NCBI GenBank assembly: GCA_022573935.1
Contig: JACZTE010000054.1
Coordinates: 1 to 6,631 of the forward strand
Length of the DNA: 6,631 nt
Direction: 5' to 3'
From: Chloroflexota bacterium
Lineage (GTDB): Bacteria > Chloroflexota > Dehalococcoidia > DSTF01 > RBG-16-68-14
Numbering within the stretch: the first letter of the stretch is position 1; the number at the start of each line of letters is the position of its first letter. Below are positions 1 through 5,002 of the stretch, piece after piece. The notes under the pieces were generated by a model that was not told where the DNA came from, ran no database searches, and saw only the letters and a program-made list of their open reading frames with translations. Position numbers and translations under genes: made by a program.

Positions 1-438
1 TTTTGCTTTGCCTGTCCTCTGCCGCAGGGCTTGGACGACTCTCTTGGCCGCAAGGTCAACTGGCTCGTGTTCCCAAATCCTCAGCACGATCCAGCCAGCG
101 TCTCGCAAGGCCTTCGTAGAGGTCTGATCTCGCTGGACATTTTGCTCTAGCTTCGGCACCCAGTACGCAGCGTTCGCCTTCGGCACCGTACCATGCACAG
201 GACAGCGGTGCCAGAAGCAGCCATCGACGAACACTGCAACCTTAGACCTCGGGAAGGCTACGTCGGGGCGGACCCGAATGCTCCGCTCTTTCGTCGAGAA
301 GTCCTTCCTAAAGCGGTAACCGAGTCTGTGGAGCATTGATCGAAGAGCCACCTCCGGCTTGGTGATGCCCGACCGGTTGCTTCGCATCTTCCTGGAAGCT
401 GCCGGGCTAGTAGGATGGGGATAGGGGAGGCGAGTCAT
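1..438 (-). CDS. vsr: Very short patch repair (Vsr) family DNA mismatch endonuclease, cut by left window edge
   Basis: The frame is open from an ATG at 438 to the window edge, giving 146 residues. E. coli Vsr has 156, so only the extreme C-terminus should be missing. Vsr nicks next to T:G mismatches that arise when 5-methylcytosine deaminates, usually beside a cytosine methyltransferase. Visible family landmarks are KMRSNRSGITKPEVALR (17-33), the catalytic-Asp segment VRPDVAF (D59), the core DGCFWHRCPVHGTVPKANA (72-90, with H77), LEQNVQRD (97-104), and GWIVLRIWEHEP (115-126). C74, C79, H82 and H124 could form the structural zinc site; this is inferred by alignment from memory. The position of E. 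coli His64 is Asp72 here. The start codon lies two bases after the stop of the preceding chimeric ORF. GGGGAG, supplied by repeat copy A, serves as ribosome binding site, so translation is probably coupled. The partner methyltransferase, if any, lies outside the window. Confidence 0.93.
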   Translation of the reverse strand, partial: MTRLPYPHPTSPAASRKMRSNRSGITKPEVALRSMLHRLGYRFRKDFSTKERSIRVRPDVAFPRSKVAVFVDGCFWHRCPVHGTVPKANAAYWVPKLEQNVQRDQTSTKALRDAGWIVLRIWEHEPVDLAAKRVVQALRQRTGKAK

Positions 439-440
439 CC

Positions 441-498
441 TCACTCCCCGGCGTCGCCCGCGATCAGGTCACCCACCTCCGAGGTCGAGAGGCCCATG
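441..498 (-). repeat. Repeat copy A: displaced 3' end of the dehydrogenase gene
   Basis: These 58 bases match 1664-1721, the last 18 codons plus stop of the dehydrogenase gene, with one mismatch (a Tyr codon becomes Asp). On the downstream side, similarity stops within two bases after the TGA. On the upstream side it fades after the ATG corresponding to Met336, with weak GC-rich similarity for about 12 more bases. The repeat provides the last 18 codons of the chimeric protease ORF and the ribosome binding site for vsr. Confidence 0.95.
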
Positions 499-623
499 CT
501 GCCGTCGGCGCCGGTGTCAACCAAGAACGAGATGTTGCTGTTGAGCTCTTGCCGTCCTAAGACGAAGAGGCGACCGTCAACGTAGGGTCGCCCGGTGGTA
601 TCGCCGAACCGCCCTTCCAGCAT
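441..623 (-). pseudogene. Truncated retropepsin-type (clan AA) aspartic protease fused in frame to the dehydrogenase C-terminal tail
   Basis: This is a 60-codon ORF. Residues 1-42 look like the start of a small retropepsin-like aspartic protease. A beta-rich N-terminus, GRPYVDGRLFVLG, leads to FLVDTGADGS (33-42), which contains the catalytic D-T-G triad. Residues 43-60 (MGLSTSEVGDLIAGDAGE) are not protease. They are the last 18 residues of the dehydrogenase encoded at 1664-2725, with one Tyr to Asp change. Proteases of this type usually have roughly 110-130 residues, so the flap and second half are missing and activity is unlikely. The ATG lies 7 bases after the stop of the DUF5678-like gene and has no clear Shine-Dalgarno, suggesting reinitiation within one transcript. 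Its stop is two bases before vsr. I call it a pseudogene formed by the rearrangement, although the stub could still be translated and serve to couple vsr. Confidence 0.8.
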
Positions 624-630
624 GGGCGGC

Positions 631-921
631 TTAGAGAATGAGTGTCCGCTGGGTCTTGTCGATGTACCGCACGATGGTGCGGGCCCGAGGTAGCTTCTGC
701 TTGTCGACCTGAACCATCAGCGAGTCGAAGGTCTTGGCGTGCGCTTTAACTTCGCCGTCATAGACCGCGACCCACTGTCGTGGATAGCTCTCGATGAGCC
801 GCGGATGGCGTGAAGACAGCACTGCCGTGGCCTTTCGAAAGTGCTGCAGCTCCTCATCAACGCGCTTCGGATCGCCGAGCAACGAGCGAATGTCCGCACG
901 TTTCTTCACGGCTCTTGCCAT
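631..921 (-). CDS. Small DUF5678-like protein
   Basis: This 96-residue soluble protein has a basic N-terminus (MARAVKKRADIR) and a helical segment around 17-40. The C-terminal module is built around YPRQWVAVYDGEVKAHAKTF (46-65), then a DxLMxxVDKxxLPRART segment and a final IDKTQRTLIL. The pattern W-V-A-V-x-D-G-x-V-x-A-H-x-K resembles the short DUF5678 domain, whose function is unknown. Such genes are often found just upstream of a small aspartic protease gene, and a protease-like ORF indeed starts 7 bases downstream here. A strong AAGGAGG sits 8 bases before the ATG, and an extended -10 promoter lies 39 bases upstream. It is the first cistron of a probable unit with the chimeric protease stub and vsr. 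A toxin-antitoxin-like or regulatory role for the pair is only a guess. The family assignment is from pattern memory. Confidence 0.8.
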   Translation of the reverse strand: MARAVKKRADIRSLLGDPKRVDEELQHFRKATAVLSSRHPRLIESYPRQWVAVYDGEVKAHAKTFDSLMVQVDKQKLPRARTIVRYIDKTQRTLIL

Positions 922-959
922 ACCTTGAGCCTCCTTTGGTCAGTCTGGCGTCCTGTGTC

Positions 960-968
960 ATTGTATCA
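960..968 (-). promoter_or_regulatory. Extended -10 promoter for the DUF5678-like / protease stub / vsr unit
   Basis: Read on the minus strand the bases are TGATACAAT, a TGn extended -10 with a TACAAT hexamer (five of six consensus positions). No good -35 is seen at 16-18 bases, which is acceptable for an extended -10 element. It ends 38 bases before the ATG at 921 and starts about 22 bases outside repeat copy B, so the promoter belongs to the cargo and not to the duplicated dehydrogenase tail. Confidence 0.5.
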
Positions 969-990
969 GGTAATCTCACCTCGAATGTGC

Positions 991-1125
991 TCACTCCCCG
1001 GCGTAGCCCGCGATTAGGTCACCTACCTCCGAGGTCGAGAGGCCCATGCGGCCGGCGGCGAGCGACGGGAGCTTGCCCGACGCGAGCGCGCGCTCGATGC
1101 CGCCCTCGATGCGACGCGCCGTCGC
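991..1125 (-). repeat. Repeat copy B: second displaced 3' end of the dehydrogenase gene
   Basis: It matches 1664-1798 at 129 of 135 positions and corresponds to the last 44 codons plus TGA. Two codon differences are silent and three change the residue (Val to Ala, Ile to Leu, His to Arg relative to the intact gene). There are no indels, and the frame and stop are kept. Similarity ends one base downstream of the stop and breaks sharply at 1126 on the upstream side. No start codon or promoter of the parent gene accompanies it, so it is a gene-end relic. Confidence 0.95.
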
Positions 1126-1174
1126 GGAGGAGCCGCGTACGCCACATGCCACCTCCCCCTTCGCGCTCCTCCGC
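1124..1174. repeat. Inverted repeat at the inner boundary of copy B
   Basis: The arm GCGGAGGAGCCGCG (1124-1137) is the reverse complement of CGCGCTCCTCCGC (1162-1174) apart from one unpaired C. The two arms are separated by 24 bases. The left arm starts within two bases of the point where copy B stops matching the dehydrogenase gene. There is no T-run, so it is not an obvious terminator. It may be a hairpin related to the rearrangement or chance in GC-rich DNA. Confidence 0.5.
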
Positions 1175-1195
1175 CGCGCGCCTATGCTCATAACG

Positions 1196-1222
1196 GCCTG
1201 CCCTTGAGCTTGCCGAAGGGAG
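1196..1222 (+). repeat. REP-like palindromic element
   Basis: The core CCCTTGAGCTTGCCGAAGGG (1201-1220) has CCCTT/AAGGG arms and resembles the widespread intergenic repeat CCCTGAGCTTGTCGAAGGG, whose reverse frame reads LRQAQG. That peptide does appear in the minus-strand translation here. Its right end runs into GGGAGGTG, the ribosome binding site of the gene starting at 1233. It is the only copy I see in this window. Confidence 0.55.
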
Positions 1223-1232
1223 GTGTCTACCC

Positions 1233-1622
1233 ATGTCACGCGGCGGCTCTCGACCCGGCGCTGGTGCGCCAAGGGGCAACGTCAACGCCCTCAAGCACGG
1301 CCTGCACTCTCGACAGCTCCGCCAGGCGGTAGCTGAGCTCGCCCGTTCGCCCGCCTTCCGAGCCGTCCTCGCCCGCTTCGCCCAGCGCGCCGCGCAGCAG
1401 CGAGCCGCCTACCAGAAGGAGCAGGCAGCCGCCCTCGCTGTCGCCGTCTGGCTCCGCTACACCCATGCCCTTGACCAGGGCCATCCCTGGCCGGGCCCGA
1501 CGCCACCCCCTCTGACCAAGCGAGCCGTTCGCCTGCTCGCCAAGCGCCTCGTGGGCGAAACAATCAAACAGGGGCTCGTTCGCTTCACTCGCAATCCGCC
1601 AAACGAGGAGGGTGAAACGTGA
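1233..1622 (+). CDS. Small hypothetical protein with N-terminal GAPxGNxNALKHGxxS motif
   Basis: This 129-residue basic protein has an N-terminus (GGSRPGAGAPRGNVNALKHG, 4-23, followed by LHSRQ) that carries the Gly-rich GxPxGNxNALKHGxxS motif. The motif is seen at the start of many small proteins in bacterial accessory regions and near phage small terminases. The rest is an Ala/Arg/Gln-rich helical stretch (about 28-75) with the potential to bind nucleic acid, a Pro-rich turn (GHPWPGPTPPP, 83-93), and a second basic helix ending in NPPNEEGET. I do not recognise a function. GGGAGGTG lies 8 bases before the ATG and is formed by the end of the REP-like repeat. It is the only plus-strand gene. It converges on the dehydrogenase gene with 41 bases between the stops and no terminator visible, and it is the sole cargo between repeat copies B and C. 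A long minus-strand ORF over the same bases lacks recognisable features and is a shadow. Confidence 0.75.
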   Translation: MSRGGSRPGAGAPRGNVNALKHGLHSRQLRQAVAELARSPAFRAVLARFAQRAAQQRAAYQKEQAAALAVAVWLRYTHALDQGHPWPGPTPPPLTKRAVRLLAKRLVGETIKQGLVRFTRNPPNEEGET

Positions 1623-1663
1623 ATCAATCAAACGGCCGGGGTAAAGAGATCTGCTCCGAGGTC

Positions 1664-1798
1664 TCACTCCCCGGCGTAGCCCGCGATCAGGTCACCCACC
1701 TCCGAGGTCGAGAGGCCCATGTGGCCGGCGGCGAGCGACGGGATCTTGCCCGAGACGAGCGCGCGCTCGATGCCGCCCTCGATGCGACGCGCCGTCGC
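1664..1798 (-). repeat. Repeat copy C: native 3' end of the dehydrogenase gene, source of copies A and B
   Basis: This is the part of the intact gene (residues 310-353 plus stop) found again at 991-1125. Its last 58 bases recur at 441-498. It encodes the C-terminal helices of the enzyme. Similarity to A and B ends one or two bases after the TGA at 1664, so the duplicated unit stops at the gene boundary. Confidence 0.95.
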
Positions 1799-2725
1799 CT
1801 CCTCGCCCAGCGTCTCCATCATCATCTGCGCGGCGGCGATGGCGGCGATGGGGCAGACGACGTTCTGGCCCGTGTACTTGGGCGCGGAGCCGCCGATCGG
1901 CTCGAACATCGAGACGCCCTGCGGGTTGATGTTCCCGCCGGCCGCCACGCCCAGCCCGCCCTGGATCATCGCGCCCAGGTCGGTGATGATGTCGCCGAAC
2001 ATGTTCTCCGTCACGATCACGTCGAACCACTCCGGGTTCTTCACCATCCACATCGTCGTCGCGTCCACGTGGGCGTAGTCGCGCTCGATGTCGGCGTAGT
2101 CGGCCTCGCCCACCTCGTGGAAGGCGCGGAACCAGGTGTCGTGGACGAAGGTGAGGACGTTGGTCTTGGCGCAGAGCAGGAGCTTCTTCTCCCGGTCGCG
2201 CTTGCGACAGAAGTCGAAGGCGTAGCGGATGCAGCGCTCGGAGCCGAAGCGGGTCGTCATGTGTATCTGCGTCGAGACCTCGGCCGGCGTGCCCTTGTAT
2301 TGGATGCCGCCCATGCCGCTGTAGAGCCCCTCCGTGTTCTCCCGCACGATCACGAAGTCGATCTCCTCCGGCCCCTTGTCCTTCAGCGGCGTGTCGACGC
2401 CGGGGTAGAGCTTCACCGGCCGCAGGTTGATGTACTGGTCGAGCTCGAAGCGAATGCGCAGCAGCAGCCCCTTCTCGAGGATGCCCGGCGCGATCTCCGG
2501 GTGGCCGACCGCGCCGAGGAAGATCGCGTCGAACCCCCGCAGCTCCTCGAGCACCGAGTCCGGCAGCGTCTCTCCGCTGCGCAGGTAGCGTTCGCCGCCC
2601 AGATCGTAGTGCTCGAGCTCGTAGCTGACCCCGGTCTTCGCGGCGGCCGCCTCCAGCACCTTCAGCCCCTCGTTCACGACCTCCGGCCCGATGCCGTCGC
2701 CGGGGATCACTGCGATGCGATACAT
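1664..2725 (-). CDS. Isopropylmalate/isocitrate/tartrate dehydrogenase family protein (NAD-dependent oxidative decarboxylase)
   Basis: This 353-residue protein has the normal length for a 3-isopropylmalate dehydrogenase. The family oxidises a 2-hydroxy acid and decarboxylates the keto intermediate using NAD and Mg or Mn in the cytosol. Key positions are present: the N-terminal IPGDGIGPEV (7-16), substrate arginines R92, R102 and R128, catalytic Y135 in ENTEGLYSG and K187 in AKTNVL, metal aspartates D221, D245 and D249, the signature NMFGDIITDLGAMIQGGLG (241-259), and the nucleotide-loop GGSAPKYTGQN (278-288). The GAVGHPEIAPG loop (71-81) is closer to tartrate dehydrogenase-like members than to classical LeuB, so I do not assign leucine biosynthesis. 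GGGAGG precedes the ATG by six bases. The MaoC-like gene ends 21 bases upstream, indicating co-transcription and perhaps one acid or acyl-CoA pathway. The gene is intact, but its last 135 bases are duplicated twice further downstream. Confidence 0.9.
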   Translation of the reverse strand: MYRIAVIPGDGIGPEVVNEGLKVLEAAAAKTGVSYELEHYDLGGERYLRSGETLPDSVLEELRGFDAIFLGAVGHPEIAPGILEKGLLLRIRFELDQYINLRPVKLYPGVDTPLKDKGPEEIDFVIVRENTEGLYSGMGGIQYKGTPAEVSTQIHMTTRFGSERCIRYAFDFCRKRDREKKLLLCAKTNVLTFVHDTWFRAFHEVGEADYADIERDYAHVDATTMWMVKNPEWFDVIVTENMFGDIITDLGAMIQGGLGVAAGGNINPQGVSMFEPIGGSAPKYTGQNVVCPIAAIAAAQMMMETLGEEATARRIEGGIERALVSGKIPSLAAGHMGLSTSEVGDLIAGYAGE

Positions 2726-2746
2726 TCGTTCCTCCCTGTTGTCGTC

Positions 2747-3637
2747 TTAGGGCACGACCGCGCTGGCCGTGCCGACGATGATCTTCGTGCCGTCCTGCTT
2801 CTCCGCCCAGACCTCGCAGTGGGCGCGGCGACGGTCGCCCTCCGGCGTGTACTCGCGCACGACGCCGCGCAGCGCGACACCGCCGTCGGCGCCCCAGAGC
2901 ACGTTCACCAGGTTCACCGACATGCGGCCGCCCGTGTACCAGCCCTCGCCGAAACGGTGCGTCATCAGCTCCGAGAGGAAGCAGATCGGCATCATCCCCT
3001 GCACGACGATGTCCGGGAAGCCCAGCTTCTTCGCCTCCTCCACGTCGTTGTGGTAGTTGGTGCCCGGCGAGAACCTGCGGCACATCTCCAGCGTCACCGT
3101 CTTCTCCAGCGGCGGTAGCTCCTCCTCGAACTCGCCCGCGCCCGCCTCGAAGCGGCGCGCCGGCGCCTTCTCGCGGCTCTTGTCCACCGCCAGCTCGCCC
3201 TTCGACTCCTCGATGAGGAAGCTCTGGTGCGTGCGGCCTCGGCTGAGCAGCCGGCCGCTAGGTTCGCCTGCCTCCTCCGCGAAGAGCTGCACCTCGTTCA
3301 CCACGTAGTCGCGGCCGCGCTTGCGGTAGCGGTCGATGATCGTCGAACGCGTCGTCAGCCGGTCGCCGGCCGTGAGCGGCGCGAAGAGGTCCCACTCCTG
3401 GCGGGCGTGGAGGTTGCCGTAGAGGTTGGGCAGGTACCATTCGCCGAAGCGGTACACCGCCGAGTGGAAGAGCAGGGCCGGGGCCACCGGCCCGCCGAAC
3501 GGCGAGGAGCCGGTGTACCAGGGGTGATGGTCGTCGAGCGCCTCCATGTAGTCGTCGATCAGCTCGGGGGTGATCTCGTAAGAGCGAGTGCCCACGTCGA
3601 GTCCCACGGACACTTCGCCTTTCGCCACGGTAACCAT
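2747..3637 (-). CDS. Double hot-dog MaoC-like acyl dehydratase/hydratase
   Basis: This is a 296-residue protein. An N-terminal hot-dog domain (about 15-145) contains HHPWYTG, GPVAPALLFH, the LHARQEW segment, AGDRLTTRSTI and SRGRTHQSFL. A second MaoC-type domain covers about 175-296, with TNYHNDVEEAKKLGFPDIVV (193-212) leading to QGMM. Double hot-dog MaoC proteins hydrate enoyl-CoA or dehydrate hydroxyacyl-CoA. The usual D-x-N-P-x-H motif reads GTNYHND here and the usual HG reads QG, so catalysis is not assured, though related acyl dehydratase-like proteins share this variant. The start at 3637 is chosen over an upstream in-frame ATG at 4045. AGGAGG sits 7 bases before it and an extended -10 lies 29 bases upstream, whereas the longer frame would run through the YihY/BrkB gene and translates as Arg/Ala-rich nonsense. 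It is the first gene of a unit with the dehydrogenase. Confidence 0.85.
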   Translation of the reverse strand: MVTVAKGEVSVGLDVGTRSYEITPELIDDYMEALDDHHPWYTGSSPFGGPVAPALLFHSAVYRFGEWYLPNLYGNLHARQEWDLFAPLTAGDRLTTRSTIIDRYRKRGRDYVVNEVQLFAEEAGEPSGRLLSRGRTHQSFLIEESKGELAVDKSREKAPARRFEAGAGEFEEELPPLEKTVTLEMCRRFSPGTNYHNDVEEAKKLGFPDIVVQGMMPICFLSELMTHRFGEGWYTGGRMSVNLVNVLWGADGGVALRGVVREYTPEGDRRRAHCEVWAEKQDGTKIIVGTASAVVP

Positions 3638-3665
3638 CAGTCTGCCTCCTCTCCTCAGCGAGTCG

Positions 3666-3674
3666 ATCCTAGCA
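3666..3674 (-). promoter_or_regulatory. Possible extended -10 promoter for the MaoC-like/dehydrogenase unit
   Basis: Minus-strand bases TGCTAGGAT form a TGn extended -10 with a TAGGAT hexamer (four of six consensus positions), placed 29 bases before the ATG at 3637 in the 62-base gap after the YihY/BrkB gene. No convincing -35 is present. Read-through from the upstream membrane-protein gene remains possible since no terminator is seen in the gap. Confidence 0.35.
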
Positions 3675-3699
3675 CAACGGGTGGGTAGAAGGGGCGGCC

Positions 3700-4860
3700 T
3701 TAGCTTGGAGTTTCGTCGTCGCCGGGTGGCTCCTCCGGCTCGTCGCGGGGGGGGAGGAAGAGCCCTCGCACGGTGCGGCGGACCGTCTCCGAGACGGGGC
3801 GTTTCGCCTGCGGCTCCGCGGGCGTCTCCTCGTCGTAGTCGCCTCGCAGCACGCGCGGGTATTCGGACGCTAGCTCCGCGCCGATGAGCAAGATGTTCGA
3901 GGTGAGGTAGGTCCAGAGGAGGAAGAGCAAGAGCCCGCCCAGGACGCCATAGGCGCCGGCGTAGCTGTTGAAGTTCGCGATATAGATTGCAAAAGCGTTC
4001 TTCAGCACCTCGAAGAGCACGGTGGCCAGCAGCGCCCCAGGCCACACGTCGCGATAGCTGCTCGGCGCGTTCGGAACGTAGCGATAGATCAGCATGAAGA
4101 CGGTGAACGAGAAGATCGCCGGCAGGAAGAGCGGCAGCACCGCCCAGAAGAAGCCCGTCCCCTCCGATAGCGGCCCCAGGTTCTCGTCGCTGAGCGTCTG
4201 TAGCGTGCGCAGCGCAGCTGTGCCAGCGACGGAGAGGCCGAGCAGCAGGCCGAGGCCGAACACCATCCCCAGGTCGGTCAGCTTCTGCTGGACGACCGGC
4301 CGGTGCACCTCCGTGTCCCAGGCGATGTTGAGCGACTTGCGGATGGCGCCGAACATGGCGGACGCCGACCAGGCCATGCCGACGAGACCGACGATCGTCA
4401 GCGCGCCGCTCACATCCGAGACGCCCTGGATCGTGTCGATGACGACGTTGTCGGGGTGGACAGACAGCTGCTCGCCGTCGAGCTCGAAGCCGGCGATAGT
4501 GACTAGCTCGCCCGCTTCTACGGTGGTGGCGAGCGCCTCTGTCGCAGGTTCTGTAAGATCGGTCAGCGCCTCATCGATCTCATCGAACGCCTCCGCGCCG
4601 TAGCGCGCTTCGACGGCATCGCGATCGAGTTCGAGCTTCGGCACGCCGGACTCCACGTTGAGGAAGTCTACGATATCGGCGGCCACGTCCTCCTGGAGCT
4701 CCTCGTCGCGCACGACGAGCCCGAAGATGGAGATCAAGAAGATCGCGAGGGGGATGATGGAAAAGAGCACATAGTACGAGATGGCCGCCGCCATGTGCGA
4801 GCAGTTGTCGTCGCCGTACTCCTGCACGGTGCGTTTGACGAGTAGCCAGAGCGTCTTCAC
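3700..4860 (-). CDS. YihY/BrkB (formerly 'RNase BN') family integral membrane protein with enlarged loop
   Basis: This is a 386-residue inner-membrane protein with about six predicted membrane segments (roughly 28-50, 152-172, 197-217, 237-260, 274-294, 305-327). Family landmarks are DDNCSHMAAAISYYVLFSIIP (17-37), GMAWSASAMFGAIRKSLNIAW (161-181), YRYVPN (259-264), DVWPGALLATVLFEVLKNAF (271-290), the SYAGAYGVLGG turn (299-309) and LWTYLTSNILLIGAE (315-329). The RNase BN name in this family is historical and wrong, and the transported or bound substrate is unknown. Two parts exceed the roughly 290-residue E. coli YihY: an acidic stretch of about 100 residues between segments one and two (51-151), and a charged Pro/Glu-rich cytoplasmic tail (335-386). 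The start is GTG, with AAAGG about nine bases upstream. The preceding minus-strand gene is closed by a terminator, so this gene probably has its own promoter in 4861-4937. I see only AT-rich TTATAT there, with no clear -35. Confidence 0.9.
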   Translation of the reverse strand: MKTLWLLVKRTVQEYGDDNCSHMAAAISYYVLFSIIPLAIFLISIFGLVVRDEELQEDVAADIVDFLNVESGVPKLELDRDAVEARYGAEAFDEIDEALTDLTEPATEALATTVEAGELVTIAGFELDGEQLSVHPDNVVIDTIQGVSDVSGALTIVGLVGMAWSASAMFGAIRKSLNIAWDTEVHRPVVQQKLTDLGMVFGLGLLLGLSVAGTAALRTLQTLSDENLGPLSEGTGFFWAVLPLFLPAIFSFTVFMLIYRYVPNAPSSYRDVWPGALLATVLFEVLKNAFAIYIANFNSYAGAYGVLGGLLLFLLWTYLTSNILLIGAELASEYPRVLRGDYDEETPAEPQAKRPVSETVRRTVRGLFLPPRDEPEEPPGDDETPS

Positions 4861-4937
4861 GCTACGTTGCCTTTGATATAAAGCTAGCGATTGAGGAAGG
4901 TTTCATAGCGTTAGTGTGGCAGGATGAGGACTGGCCG

Positions 4938-4975
4938 TCAAAGAGAAGAGCCGCTCCGATCCTTCGGGGCGGCTC
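4938..4975 (-). terminator. Intrinsic terminator after the ferritin-like / small-protein unit
   Basis: Read on the minus strand, arms GAGCCGCCCC (4975-4966) and GGAGCGGCTC (4957-4948) form a 10-bp stem with one G-T pair and an 8-base loop. The stem is followed at once by TTCTCTTTGA. It lies 28 bases beyond the stop codon at 5003, and its orientation fits termination of the 5003-6605 unit before the YihY/BrkB gene. Confidence 0.85.
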
Positions 4976-5002
4976 GCGAACGGTAGGAGGCAGGTTTGGT
5001 GG

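Larger units (their letters stand above)
922..1232. other. Non-coding junction between the two cargo units
   Basis: This 311-base stretch between divergent genes holds, from left to right: the ribosome binding site and extended -10 promoter of the DUF5678-like gene, repeat copy B, an inverted repeat starting at the inner edge of copy B, and a REP-like palindrome that ends in the ribosome binding site of the plus-strand gene. ORFs on both strands cross it, but they are made of repeat and GC-rich non-coding sequence and I do not regard them as genes. Confidence 0.7.

Noticed and set aside
810..1193. 127-codon plus-strand ORF across the junction region
   Set aside because: It is composed of the reverse strand of the DUF5678-like gene, its promoter and repeat copy B, and translates to a low-complexity Arg/Pro/Ser-rich peptide.
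991..1272. Minus-strand ORF of 93 codons ending in the dehydrogenase tail (copy B)
   Set aside because: Its upstream half is the reverse of the REP-like repeat (giving LRQAQG) and of the start of the plus-strand gene. It has no ribosome binding site or recognisable domain, so only the repeat is annotated.
1236..1667. 143-codon minus-strand ORF over the plus-strand small gene
   Set aside because: The plus frame has a strong Shine-Dalgarno and the NALKHG motif. The minus frame has neither and is a shadow.
441..1798. CRISPR-like array or tandem gene duplication
   Set aside because: The repeats are few, unequal in length, spaced about 550 and 670 bases apart, and are gene ends. No full second dehydrogenase copy remains, so neither explanation fits.
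1619..3118. 499-codon plus-strand ORF opposite the dehydrogenase and MaoC-like genes
   Set aside because: Its translation is rich in Arg, His, Leu and Val with no motif, and it is the GC-driven complement of two clearly recognisable genes.
3638..4045. N-terminal extension of the MaoC-like frame
   Set aside because: It overlaps the coding region of the YihY/BrkB gene, reads as Arg/Ala-rich nonsense, and the internal ATG at 3637 has a strong Shine-Dalgarno.
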